A stretch of 64,000 nt of DNA from Mycobacteroides sp. LB1 (GTDB taxonomy: Bacteria; Actinomycetota; Actinomycetes; Mycobacteriales; Mycobacteriaceae). Position 1 is the first letter of the stretch; the number at the start of each line of letters is the position of its first letter. Under the pieces are notes generated by a model, which did not search any database, was not told where the DNA came from, and saw only the letters and a program-made list of their open reading frames with translations. The stretch spans positions 1,426,001-1,490,000 of the forward strand of contig NZ_JACCFF010000001.1 of NCBI RefSeq assembly GCF_013449725.1, in the 5' to 3' direction. The position numbers and the translations under genes were made by a program. Below, piece after piece: positions 22,437 to 30,058 of this stretch.

Positions 22437-23243
22437 TCATTCCTTGCGCCAAAACACACCCGTACCGTCAATTTCGACGATCTCCGCGGTTATCCCATGC
22501 TTCGTACGGTAATCCGTGACGGCCTGCTTGCACGAGTCCAGCGCGTGGTAATCGTCAATGATGCAAAAACCTCTGGGAGATAAACGCGCGTAGAGCCCGT
22601 CGAGCGCCTGGATTGTAGATTCATAGAGGTCACCGTCAAGCCGCAATACCGCGATTTGTTCAATCGGGGCATCGTGCAGTGTGTCCTTGAACCAGCCGGG
22701 AACAAAACGCACCTGGTTGTCCAACAAACCATAGCGCTGGAAATTCGCCCTGACATTCTTTTCGGTCACCGCCAGGATGGGCGCCGCGAGGTGCAGCCTA
22801 TCTCCCTTGTCTGCCTTGTAATTCGCGGTATCCGGAGGAGGCACACCCTCAAACGAATCGCAGAGCCAGACGTTTCGTGTCGTATCCCCGTATGCGGCCA
22901 AGACCGCGCGCATCAGGATGGACGCGCCCCCGCGCCATACTCCACATTCGACCAGGTCTCCGGGCACGTCATCGGCGAGCGCAGTCTCGACGCACTGCTG
23001 CAGACTCGTCAGCCGCCCCATTCCAATCATCGTCAGCGCATCTGCCGGCCAGTCCAGGCCCAAGTCGCGCTTGTGCGCATCGAACGGGCGCTTGCGCACC
23101 AGCACGTAGTCGCCGAATTTGAGAAAGGGACGGTGCAGCCAGTTCCAACCCACTGGCACAAGTTCGTCGACTCCGTATCGAGTGAGGTCCTGCCGAAGCA
23201 GGTCCAGATATGCGGATCGAGTGTCGTAATCGGTCACGGTCAA
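22437..23243 (-). CDS. TylF/MycF family macrocin-type O-methyltransferase (rmt candidate)
   Basis: A 268-residue enzyme. Seen: GDLVECGVWRGGASILM (near residue 97), LCDSFEGVPPPD, the YKADKGDR loop, LRLDGDLYESTIQALDGLY and CIIDDYHALDSCKQAV. These are the Mg2+ and catalytic segments of the TylF family. Such enzymes O-methylate deoxysugars on finished glycosides, which fits a rhamnosyl O-methyltransferase of GPL. The start is TTG at 23243 (AGGGG eight bases upstream), with an in-frame GTG two codons later as the alternative. Confidence 0.8.
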   Translation of the reverse strand: MTVTDYDTRSAYLDLLRQDLTRYGVDELVPVGWNWLHRPFLKFGDYVLVRKRPFDAHKRDLGLDWPADALTMIGMGRLTSLQQCVETALADDVPGDLVECGVWRGGASILMRAVLAAYGDTTRNVWLCDSFEGVPPPDTANYKADKGDRLHLAAPILAVTEKNVRANFQRYGLLDNQVRFVPGWFKDTLHDAPIEQIAVLRLDGDLYESTIQALDGLYARLSPRGFCIIDDYHALDSCKQAVTDYRTKHGITAEIVEIDGTGVFWRKE

Positions 23244-23455
23244 GAACAGCCCCTATCTCAAAATGCCAGGACCCCGTCCCGGCGTCAAGAATAGCCTTCC
23301 CGCGACCCCTTCGACACGTTTCGGTACTGACCACTCCCCTTGCAGGCAAGGCATTTTCGGCGGTATCTGTCAAGAATTCTTATGAACAGATGTAGCCAGA
23401 TATCTGCAGCCCGTTGCCTGGCGATGAGTCAGTCATCTTTGAGTTAAATTCACTC

Positions 23456-24274
23456 TCATCGGAATACTGCACGGGGCAGCCGCTTGGGTTCCTCCGCACG
23501 GTGAATCACGACCACGGAGTCGAACACCTCAATCCGGTCGATGATGGTCGCCGCGAACGGCACCTGGACTTCCTCAGCCCGCTTGGGGTGGTTCTCCATG
23601 ATCTGGTAGACCGACTTCATCTCCAGGTAGTGGGCGTGCATCGCATCCATCAGCCACTTCGTGAAGTCGATGAACGATTCGCGTTGGTCGCGATAGATCG
23701 TCCAGTAGTTAGCGCAAACGTCCTCGACGATGTACACCCCGCCGGGCCGCAGGCGCGGAAACAGGTACCTGAACGAACCGATCATCTGTTTGGGGGTGTG
23801 CCCGCCGTCATCCAGAACACTGTCGAACTGCCCGAACTCATCGACCACGGCCCCTAGAAAGCGGGTATCAGTCTGATCACCGATCCGCACATGAATATGG
23901 CGCTCGGGATCGTCGTGCTGCGCGGACGCGGGGTTGATATCGAGGCCCACGATGGTGGCGTTTGGCAGGTGTTCTCGCCACATCTGCAGGGATCCGCCCC
24001 GATCCACCCCGATTTCGAGCATTCGCTCGGTCCGAGCGAGAGCGCTTTGATAGATCGGCAGATAATGACGCAGCTTGTGGACGTTGTCGGCGTTCTCGAA
24101 AATCCGTCCGATCGGGGTGTCGACGGGTGCGGAGTCATCGGCCTGCATCGAGACCGTTCGGGCCAGGTCTGGGCCCAACGCATCAAGCATCCGACGACGA
24201 CCCCCGTACGGATAACGCCGCGCTATGAACGGCGGTTTACGCTGTAACACCAGGCGAAAGAGCGGCATGGTCAC
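23456..24274 (-). CDS. MycE-like class I sugar O-methyltransferase (rmt candidate)
   Basis: A 272-residue protein with a GTG start at 24274 and AGGA just upstream; an ATG two codons on is the alternative. Seen: motif I MLEIGVDRGGSLQMW (near residue 86), GLDINPASAQHDD, SVLDDGGHTPKQM (a D-D-G-G-H metal-binding segment) and LRPGGVYIVEDV. The DGGH pattern is that of MycE-type 2-O-methyltransferases of macrolide sugars. It forms a pair with the TylF-type gene downstream. Known: several GPL rmt products methylate rhamnose O-2, O-3 and O-4. The exact position for this enzyme is unknown. Confidence 0.75.
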   Translation of the reverse strand: MTMPLFRLVLQRKPPFIARRYPYGGRRRMLDALGPDLARTVSMQADDSAPVDTPIGRIFENADNVHKLRHYLPIYQSALARTERMLEIGVDRGGSLQMWREHLPNATIVGLDINPASAQHDDPERHIHVRIGDQTDTRFLGAVVDEFGQFDSVLDDGGHTPKQMIGSFRYLFPRLRPGGVYIVEDVCANYWTIYRDQRESFIDFTKWLMDAMHAHYLEMKSVYQIMENHPKRAEEVQVPFAATIIDRIEVFDSVVVIHRAEEPKRLPRAVFR

Positions 24275-24380
24275 GAAATCCTTTGCTGTTCTTTGATATT
24301 CAAAGAACAGGGCACATTCTCCGAATCCCGAAACGCCATAGAAATCAGCCTACCGACATCTTCATGGTGACACCTCTGCG

Positions 24381-25508
24381 TTATCTGTCCTCGCGCGGCG
24401 ACAACGCCCGTTCTCGCAGTTCCGGACTCTCCGAATCCACCGGCCCGGCCCGCGTCTCCGTCGGATCGGCCTTCTTGCGTTTGAGGCGCGATTTGAGCGC
24501 CAGTGCGCGCTTCTCAACCAGGAACCAACTGAATGCGGCGGGCACTAGCGTCGCACCCGCCGAAACAACAAAGAAAGCAAACGGATTCAGGCTGGCTAAA
24601 CCTGCAACAGCCAAAAACTGCTGTGTCGGCGAGGCGTAGATGTAGACGCCGTACGACAGGTCCGTGTGTATGTTCATGCGCTTGTTCTTGATCAGCACAC
24701 CCGAAACGACGACGGCATATGCGAGCGGGAGCGCACCGACCACCCGATAGTCGGGCAGCATGCCCGAGGCCAGCACAATCGCGACGCTCGCCACCACAAG
24801 TGACCATCGGGCGGGTATCACGTCTCGCCACTGATACAGCAGCGCACCAGCGGAGAACATGATGGCGCTCCGCACCGCGAGCTGCGGGATGGTCCATAGC
24901 CCGGGGAAGGTCAGCGGCGGCAGGAGGATTGCCGCAATCGTTGCCAGTATCAGTATCACCGGCGCTGTCCAACGGCGGCTGGCGAGCCCGAGTAACCCAA
25001 GCCCGGCCACGGCGATGTAGCACATCACCTCAAAGACAAGCGACCATAGGGACGCGTTCCAGATTCCTGGGTACGGGATATCGCGTGGTGTCCCACCCAC
25101 ATCGAACTGAAGCTGGATCAACGCGCTGTTCTTCAGCATGTATTCGATCGGCGCGCTGGAGAACAGCAGCCTCGCGGCAGAGCCCCCCTGGATCAACACA
25201 CTCAGTGGAGCGATGACAAACGCCGTCACCGCCAGCACGACGTAATACCCCGGCAAGATGCGGAGAGCTCGTGCGATGAAGTAGTCGCGCGCGCTGGGGT
25301 TACGGAGCCAACTCGCGGTGATCAGAAAGCCTGAAAGGGCAAAGAATCCGTCAACTCCCACCGAGAACAGCAGTTGGAGTACCGCCTTCGATTCCACGAC
25401 GTGCCCCGTCAGTGGGAACGAGTGGAAGAGGATCACCTCGGTCGCCAAAGCGAGTCGACATGCGTTCAGCGCGTTATTTTTCGGATCAAATACGGAACCG
25501 AGCTTCAT
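24381..25508 (-). CDS. Acyltransferase 3 family membrane protein (second GPL acetyltransferase, Atf type)
   Basis: A 375-residue multi-pass protein, paralogous to the one at 19997-21121. Seen: SVFDPKNNALNACRLALA, ILFHSFPLTGH with the conserved His, VDGFFALSGFLIT, and RALRILPGYY. The cytoplasmic tail is rich in Lys/Arg (KSRLKRKK), as in the paralogue. The ATG at 25508 has GGAGG eight bases upstream. Known: M. abscessus-type GPLs carry a diacetylated 6-deoxytalose, consistent with two separate Atf enzymes in one locus. Which hydroxyl each handles is inferred, not visible. Confidence 0.82.
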   Translation of the reverse strand: MKLGSVFDPKNNALNACRLALATEVILFHSFPLTGHVVESKAVLQLLFSVGVDGFFALSGFLITASWLRNPSARDYFIARALRILPGYYVVLAVTAFVIAPLSVLIQGGSAARLLFSSAPIEYMLKNSALIQLQFDVGGTPRDIPYPGIWNASLWSLVFEVMCYIAVAGLGLLGLASRRWTAPVILILATIAAILLPPLTFPGLWTIPQLAVRSAIMFSAGALLYQWRDVIPARWSLVVASVAIVLASGMLPDYRVVGALPLAYAVVVSGVLIKNKRMNIHTDLSYGVYIYASPTQQFLAVAGLASLNPFAFFVVSAGATLVPAAFSWFLVEKRALALKSRLKRKKADPTETRAGPVDSESPELRERALSPREDR

Positions 25509-25672
25509 TCGCCTCCACCACTCTTCGCCGGGAGCGTCATCGTATCGTCATCTCTGTCTAAGATCAGGCTTTCCGACGTTTCCACATGTAGTTGGAAAAC
25601 ATTGTCGCAACTAATGATTCACTATCAGGGCGGATGCGCCGGCCGCCACAGCACGGTTACGCGAAGGCGAGC

Positions 25673-26746
25673 TCAAAAGCGATTCGGGCAGTCCTTGTCA
25701 ATCCATTCGAGTAGCGCGTGCAACCCGTCCTCAAGCGTCCATTTCGGGCTCCATTCGAGCTGTTCGACGGCTGACCCGATATCGCAGCTTGCCGCGCGCA
25801 CATCCCCGTCTCGAAATTTCCCGACGACAACGGGTTCGGGCGCCGCACAGACGTCGGCGACCTTACGGGCCAACTCATGAATGGTTGTTGCAGTGCCAGA
25901 ACCGATGTCGAGGGTGCGTCGCTCGGCAGCCGGTGCGTGCACCGCAGCGAAGAGTGCGTCGACAACATCATCGATGAAGACGAAATCACGGACTATCCGG
26001 CCGTCTTCGTAGACCTCCAACGACTGTTTCTCGCGTGCCAGCCGTGCGAAGAGGGTGACGATTCCGGTGTACGAATTGGTCAACGACTGGCCGGGCCCGT
26101 AAACATTCTGTAGGCGCAAGACACTCAGGTTGGTGTCGTGCGCGGCTGCCCACGATGCCAACAGATGTTCCTGGGCAAGTTTTGTACTCGCATAGATGTT
26201 GGTCGGACGGGGTTCGGTTCGGCTGGCACAGCTGGGAAGCGGCTCCGACAGTTCACCGGCGAGTCCTTGCGGGTCCCACTCGCCGGCAAGTAGCTGTGCA
26301 TGGCTGCGCGGGCGCGGATAGAAGACCTGTCCGCCGGAATTCCACGCGCCTTCGCCGTACACCGCTCTCGACGACGCCAGCACGAGCTGGTCCGGCACAA
26401 GTGCCGAACGGCTCAGTGCATCAAGGAGTTGGGTTGTGCCCACCACGTTGACCAAGCCGTGGCGCGTCGCCTCCGAAAGCGATTGCGCCGTACCCGTCTC
26501 CGCAGCCAAATGGACGATTTGGGAGGGTTCGAACAACCGCAGTACAGCATCCCAGTCAGGGGCATGGGTGACGTCGCCCGTGAACAGCCGCACTGAGGGC
26601 GGGAGATCGATCTCTCGGCCTCTCGCGTGCACCTGGGGGTGCAAGACGTCCATCACCGCGACGTCGTACCCCGCTTGGACGAGCCGGTTCGACAGCGTGG
26701 ATCCGATGAATCCTGCACCACCGGAAATGAGCACGGATGTTGACAA
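25673..26746 (-). CDS. NAD-dependent epimerase/dehydratase (extended SDR), sugar-nucleotide
   Basis: A 357-residue extended SDR. Seen: nucleotide motif ISGGAGFIGSTLSNRL at the N-terminus, HLAAETG (near residue 80), the catalytic pair in YASTKLAQEHLL (near 187), YGPGQS, and RDFVFIDDVVDA. The start is TTG at 26746 with GGGAGG ten bases upstream; a GTG four codons later is possible. It sits between gtf1 and an atf. Known: GPL loci of M. abscessus and M. avium contain an epimerase gene tied to deoxyhexose supply. Inference: a 4-epimerase or reductase on a dTDP-sugar in 6-deoxytalose or rhamnose formation; a GalE-like UDP-sugar epimerase remains possible. Confidence 0.75.
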   Translation of the reverse strand: MSTSVLISGGAGFIGSTLSNRLVQAGYDVAVMDVLHPQVHARGREIDLPPSVRLFTGDVTHAPDWDAVLRLFEPSQIVHLAAETGTAQSLSEATRHGLVNVVGTTQLLDALSRSALVPDQLVLASSRAVYGEGAWNSGGQVFYPRPRSHAQLLAGEWDPQGLAGELSEPLPSCASRTEPRPTNIYASTKLAQEHLLASWAAAHDTNLSVLRLQNVYGPGQSLTNSYTGIVTLFARLAREKQSLEVYEDGRIVRDFVFIDDVVDALFAAVHAPAAERRTLDIGSGTATTIHELARKVADVCAAPEPVVVGKFRDGDVRAASCDIGSAVEQLEWSPKWTLEDGLHALLEWIDKDCPNRF

Positions 26747-26887
26747 AGCCGACGCCTCCCGTTCTTTACAGAGCAGCTAGGTGACCGGCACGCATCGGTA
26801 ATGCGTTCCGGGTCAATGATATCGATGGTCTAGTTGTCACCGTGCGGAACTCTATCCGTCATGGGCTGCCGTGAGGCGGCGATCGAG

Positions 26888-28147
26888 TTAGGCACTGGCG
26901 GCCCTCGCCTCCAGCAGGTCGGCGGCTTTGCCGACACTTTCGTGCGGCTTAGTCATGTGGGGAGCGATCGCCCGAGCCCGAATGGCACATTCCGGGGTGA
27001 GGATCTGCCGCAGGTCCGAGACCAATGACTCTCGGGTCGTGGTCGAAAACCGCCGGGACGTCCCCACTTTCATGCGCTTGAGCTGATTTCCCCAGAATGG
27101 CTGATCACCAACAGTCCAGAGAACCAAGGTCGGCACGCCGGCACGCAGGCTGGCCGCCGTGGTGCCCGAACCACCGTGATGAACGACCGCCCGGCTCACC
27201 GGAAAGATCGCCGCGTAGTTCACCACCCCGACCACCTTCACGTGCCCGGAAGTTCGGACGCCGCTGAAGTCGGTCGCGCCCGCGCACACCAACGCGCGCT
27301 CCCCCAATTCTGCGCACGCTGAACTGATCATCTCGACTGTCTCCCCCGGAGAATCGATAGGGATACTCCCCGAAGCGAAGCAGATGGGCGGGGACCCCGC
27401 GGCGATCCACGACATGACCTCGTTATCAGCCTCGGTCGTCAACTCCATGGTGAGCGCACCCACGAAGGGCCTTCGCCCGTCATATTTCGCCCACTCGTCC
27501 GCCAGTCCGTGGAAGCAAATATCGTCGTACGCTTGAATTTCCAGCGATCCGCGCTGGCCGATCCGCTGCGGCGAAGGGCGCGTCGCCTTGGGCAGGCCGA
27601 GCTCACGCCGTTGCGCATCCTCCGCCTTCTTGGTCACCCGCCAGGTCAGCCAGTCGTATGCGGTCATCGCTGTACGCGTCAGCAGCGGCGGCAGAACCGG
27701 AAAGAGCTGACCGTTGGGACGCCACGGCATGGTGTGCAAGGCAACCAGCGGGATCCCATAGAACTCCGCAACGTTGGCCGCCGGCTCCTCATAACCCACG
27801 CTGGTCGACAGCAGGTCCGCCCCGTCTGCCACTGACACGAGTGCCCTACTCATTTCTGCCCACTGTTCGGTAACCAGTTTCAGGGCCTGCCGACACAATG
27901 CAACCAGATCCTGGACCCTCCAAAAATGACGGGTCCACGACATCCATAAGTCTCGGTATTCATCGAGCTGCGGCCCCACATGAATGCCATAAGGCACCGC
28001 GGAAAGCCCTACCGACTCCACGAAGCCAACCAAGTCGGGCGGGACGGCCATGCGCACTTCATGACCCCTACGCTGCAGTTCCCTCCCGACAGCAACGGCA
28101 GGCTCGATATCGCCGCGGGTGCCATAACTTGCCATGGCAAATTTCAT
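26888..28147 (-). CDS. gtf1: GPL glycosyltransferase, GT1 type (Gtf1-like)
   Basis: A 419-residue GT-B enzyme. I start it at the ATG for MKFAMASYGTRGDIEPAV, because it aligns with the two paralogues and has GGGGAGG ten bases upstream. The frame is open 16 codons further. The sugar-nucleotide motif HHGGSGTTAASLRAG lies near residue 317. It is the first of the minus-strand tailoring genes next to rmlA. Known from GPL loci: the glycosyltransferase next to rmlA transfers 6-deoxytalose to allo-threonine. The symbol rests on order alone. Confidence 0.75.
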   Translation of the reverse strand: MKFAMASYGTRGDIEPAVAVGRELQRRGHEVRMAVPPDLVGFVESVGLSAVPYGIHVGPQLDEYRDLWMSWTRHFWRVQDLVALCRQALKLVTEQWAEMSRALVSVADGADLLSTSVGYEEPAANVAEFYGIPLVALHTMPWRPNGQLFPVLPPLLTRTAMTAYDWLTWRVTKKAEDAQRRELGLPKATRPSPQRIGQRGSLEIQAYDDICFHGLADEWAKYDGRRPFVGALTMELTTEADNEVMSWIAAGSPPICFASGSIPIDSPGETVEMISSACAELGERALVCAGATDFSGVRTSGHVKVVGVVNYAAIFPVSRAVVHHGGSGTTAASLRAGVPTLVLWTVGDQPFWGNQLKRMKVGTSRRFSTTTRESLVSDLRQILTPECAIRARAIAPHMTKPHESVGKAADLLEARAASA

Positions 28148-28628
28148 GACGGTATCGACCTCCCCGATGTGTGTCTGTACTCGCAGAATTGCCATCAGTG
28201 CTGTCGGTCATTATTACCCGATTTCGCGCGCCACGGATAGCCTCAAGACAATGGGGGAACGCATGTCTCCAAATTCCAGAACATCATTACAGCTACGGCT
28301 GAATGAATTCCGTTTCATAGGTTGCCACACGTAAAACAACTGCCTCAATCGGAGGCGGCAATACAAGTACGAGCCAGCCTGAGCCCGCGGGCGATCCCGA
28401 TATCCATGCACGAAGGGGTGCGAGCCGAAACCGTCTTGACAGACTCGTCGCGGCACATCGTTCACCGATGCTGCCCGCACGCCGGCTTCCCGAGGTTCGA
28501 TTCCGTCGGCATTCCATCTACATACGCGATATGGTGGCCTACGTGTTGCGCCAGGACAACGTAGAAAGTGTCCCCGCTGCAACCGAACTCAACGAACCCT
28601 TCGTATTTGTCGTCGAGTAGGAGCACAT
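28148..28628. other. Divergent intergenic region gtf1/rmlA
   Basis: About 480 bp between divergent genes. Most of it holds no recognisable product. Both strands have short frames (28214-28582 minus, 28322-28564 plus) that look like chance. The right end carries a possible 50-codon frame listed separately. No clear promoter hexamers or inverted repeats were found by eye. Confidence 0.5.
28468..28620 (+). CDS. Possible 50-aa small ORF immediately upstream of rmlA
   Basis: ATG at 28468 to TAG at 28620, eight bases before the rmlA ATG. The rmlA ribosome site (AGGAG) overlaps this stop codon, which would suit translational coupling. The C-terminal part ([14 protein letters not shown], then [11 protein letters not shown]) looks more protein-like than random GC-rich reading. 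However, there is no Shine-Dalgarno in front of the ATG and I recognise no family. It may be a remnant of a larger gene. Confidence 0.3.
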   Translation: MLPARRLPEVRFRRHSIYIRDMVAYVLRQDNVESVPAATELNEPFVFVVE

Positions 28629-29495
28629 ATGCGCGGCATCATTCTCGCAGGCGGCTCGGGCACTCGTCTGCATCCGATAACGATGGGTGTCAGCAAGCAG
28701 CTACTGCCGGTGTACGACAAACCGCTCGTCTACTATCCGTTATCGACGCTGATCATGGCCGGTATTCGCGATATCCTGATAATAACCACGCCTGCCGACG
28801 CCCCGGCATTCGAGCGACTCCTCGGTGACGGCTCAGCCTTCGGTATCAACTTGCGCTACGCGGTTCAGCCAGAACCTGAGGGGCTGGCCCAGGCGTTCAT
28901 CATCGGTGCCGACCACATCGGTTCCGACACGGTGATGCTGGCGTTGGGCGATAACGTGTTCTACGGGCCCAGGTTGGGCACCAGTCTGCGCAGATTCGAG
29001 AACGTCAGCGGTGGTGCGATTTTCGCGTACTGGGTGGCCAACCCGTCTGCGTACGGTGTGGTCGAGTTCAGCATCGACGGGGTCCCACTGTCCCTGGAGG
29101 AGAAACCGGCCAAGCCGAAATCCAACTACGCGGTTCCGGGGTTGTACTTCTACGATAACGACGTCATCGACATCGCCCGATCGCTGCGCAAGTCGGCTCG
29201 GGGCGAATACGAGATCACCGAGATCAACCAGATCTACCTGGATCGAGGGCAGCTCTCGGTCGAGGTGCTTCCGCGCGGGACCGCATGGCTGGACACCGGC
29301 ACATTCGACTCGCTGCTAGACGCGAGCGATTATGTCCGAACCATCGAACGGCGCCAAGGCCTGAAAATCGGCGTGCCCGAAGAAATCGCATGGCGGGCCG
29401 GGTTCATCAACGATGACCAGCTCGCGGCCCGCGCTCAGGAACTACTCAAATCTGGATACGGCGGTTACCTACTCCAGCTTTTGGAGCGGAAATAA
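28629..29495 (+). CDS. rmlA: Glucose-1-phosphate thymidylyltransferase RmlA
   Basis: A 288-residue nucleotidyltransferase of normal family length. Seen: N-terminal [18 protein letters not shown] with the G-x-G-T-R signature, the [17 protein letters not shown] substrate loop, [10 protein letters not shown] with the metal-binding Asp (near residue 110), [20 protein letters not shown], and [13 protein letters not shown]. It makes dTDP-glucose from dTTP and glucose-1-phosphate, the first step to dTDP-rhamnose and dTDP-6-deoxytalose used by the GPL glycosyltransferases next door. AGGAG lies five bases before the ATG. rmlB/C/D are not in the window. Confidence 0.96.
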   Translation: MRGIILAGGSGTRLHPITMGVSKQLLPVYDKPLVYYPLSTLIMAGIRDILIITTPADAPAFERLLGDGSAFGINLRYAVQPEPEGLAQAFIIGADHIGSDTVMLALGDNVFYGPRLGTSLRRFENVSGGAIFAYWVANPSAYGVVEFSIDGVPLSLEEKPAKPKSNYAVPGLYFYDNDVIDIARSLRKSARGEYEITEINQIYLDRGQLSVEVLPRGTAWLDTGTFDSLLDASDYVRTIERRQGLKIGVPEEIAWRAGFINDDQLAARAQELLKSGYGGYLLQLLERK

Positions 29496-29612
29496 CCAAC
29501 GCAGTAACACAATTGAATATTGGGAAGATAAGACAGCAAGGGCTTGACATGCGGCGTGAGCTCGGCTGAATGGCTAGAGTTGATGTGGCCGGTACTAGGA
29601 GGCGATTGAAAT

Positions 29613-29951
29613 ATGATGAAACTGTCACTGACGAAAATTGCGGCGACTGTGGGCGGTGTGGCACTGGCCCTGAGCGCTGGAGCCGGTCTCGCATCCGCTG
29701 ACCCGGTTACTGACGAGATGGTGAACACCACCTGTACGTACGATCAGGCGAATGCGGCGCTACACGCGGAGAACCCCACGGCCGCGCAGTATTTCGACCA
29801 ATCGCCAGCGAATCAGCAGTTCATGCAAGAGTTCCTCGGTTCACCAAAGGACAAGCGGGTGAGCATGATTAACCAAGTCAGGGGTAATCAGGGGATCGAG
29901 TACGTCATACCGGTGTTCCAGCAGATGGTGCGCGCCTGCCACAAGTACTGA
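29613..29951 (+). CDS. Small secreted haemophore-related protein
   Basis: A 112-residue precursor. Seen: a Sec signal peptide (KLSLTKIAATVGG followed by a hydrophobic Ala-rich core and a cleavage-like ASADP near residue 30). The mature part of about 82 residues has two Cys (TTCTYDQ and VRACHKY at the end) that could form one disulphide. The pattern DPVTDEMVNTTCTYDQANAAL, NPTAAQYFDQSP and the F-L-x-S-P-K-D-K-R segment resembles the mycobacterial haemophore-like family (Rv0203 type). A strong AGGAGG lies about ten bases before the ATG. Known: family members bind haem outside the cell; haem binding of this copy is inferred. It converges on mmpL4b across a terminator. Confidence 0.75.
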   Translation: MMKLSLTKIAATVGGVALALSAGAGLASADPVTDEMVNTTCTYDQANAALHAENPTAAQYFDQSPANQQFMQEFLGSPKDKRVSMINQVRGNQGIEYVIPVFQQMVRACHKY

Positions 29952-29968
29952 GATCACCTAGACAAACC

Positions 29969-30009
29969 CGAAGGGCCGGGCACGAGAACCTCTCGTGCCC
30001 GGCCCTTCG
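29969..30009. terminator. Bidirectional terminator between haemophore-like gene and mmpL4b
   Basis: A perfect 18-bp inverted repeat (29969-29986 and 29992-30009) around a 5-base AACCT loop, GC-rich. It lies between convergent genes, about 18 bp after one stop and 50 bp after the other. There is no U-run, as is common for mycobacterial terminators. By symmetry it can serve both strands. Confidence 0.85.
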
Positions 30010-30058
30010 TGCGTTGGTCTGCCACGTCGACGCGGAACCGCTTGAACGGCAACACAAA

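Noticed and set aside
29544..29580. TTGACA followed by TAGAGT upstream of the haemophore-like gene
   Set aside because: The spacer is 25 bp, too long for a SigA promoter, and the hexamer at the right distance (TGAATG) is poor.
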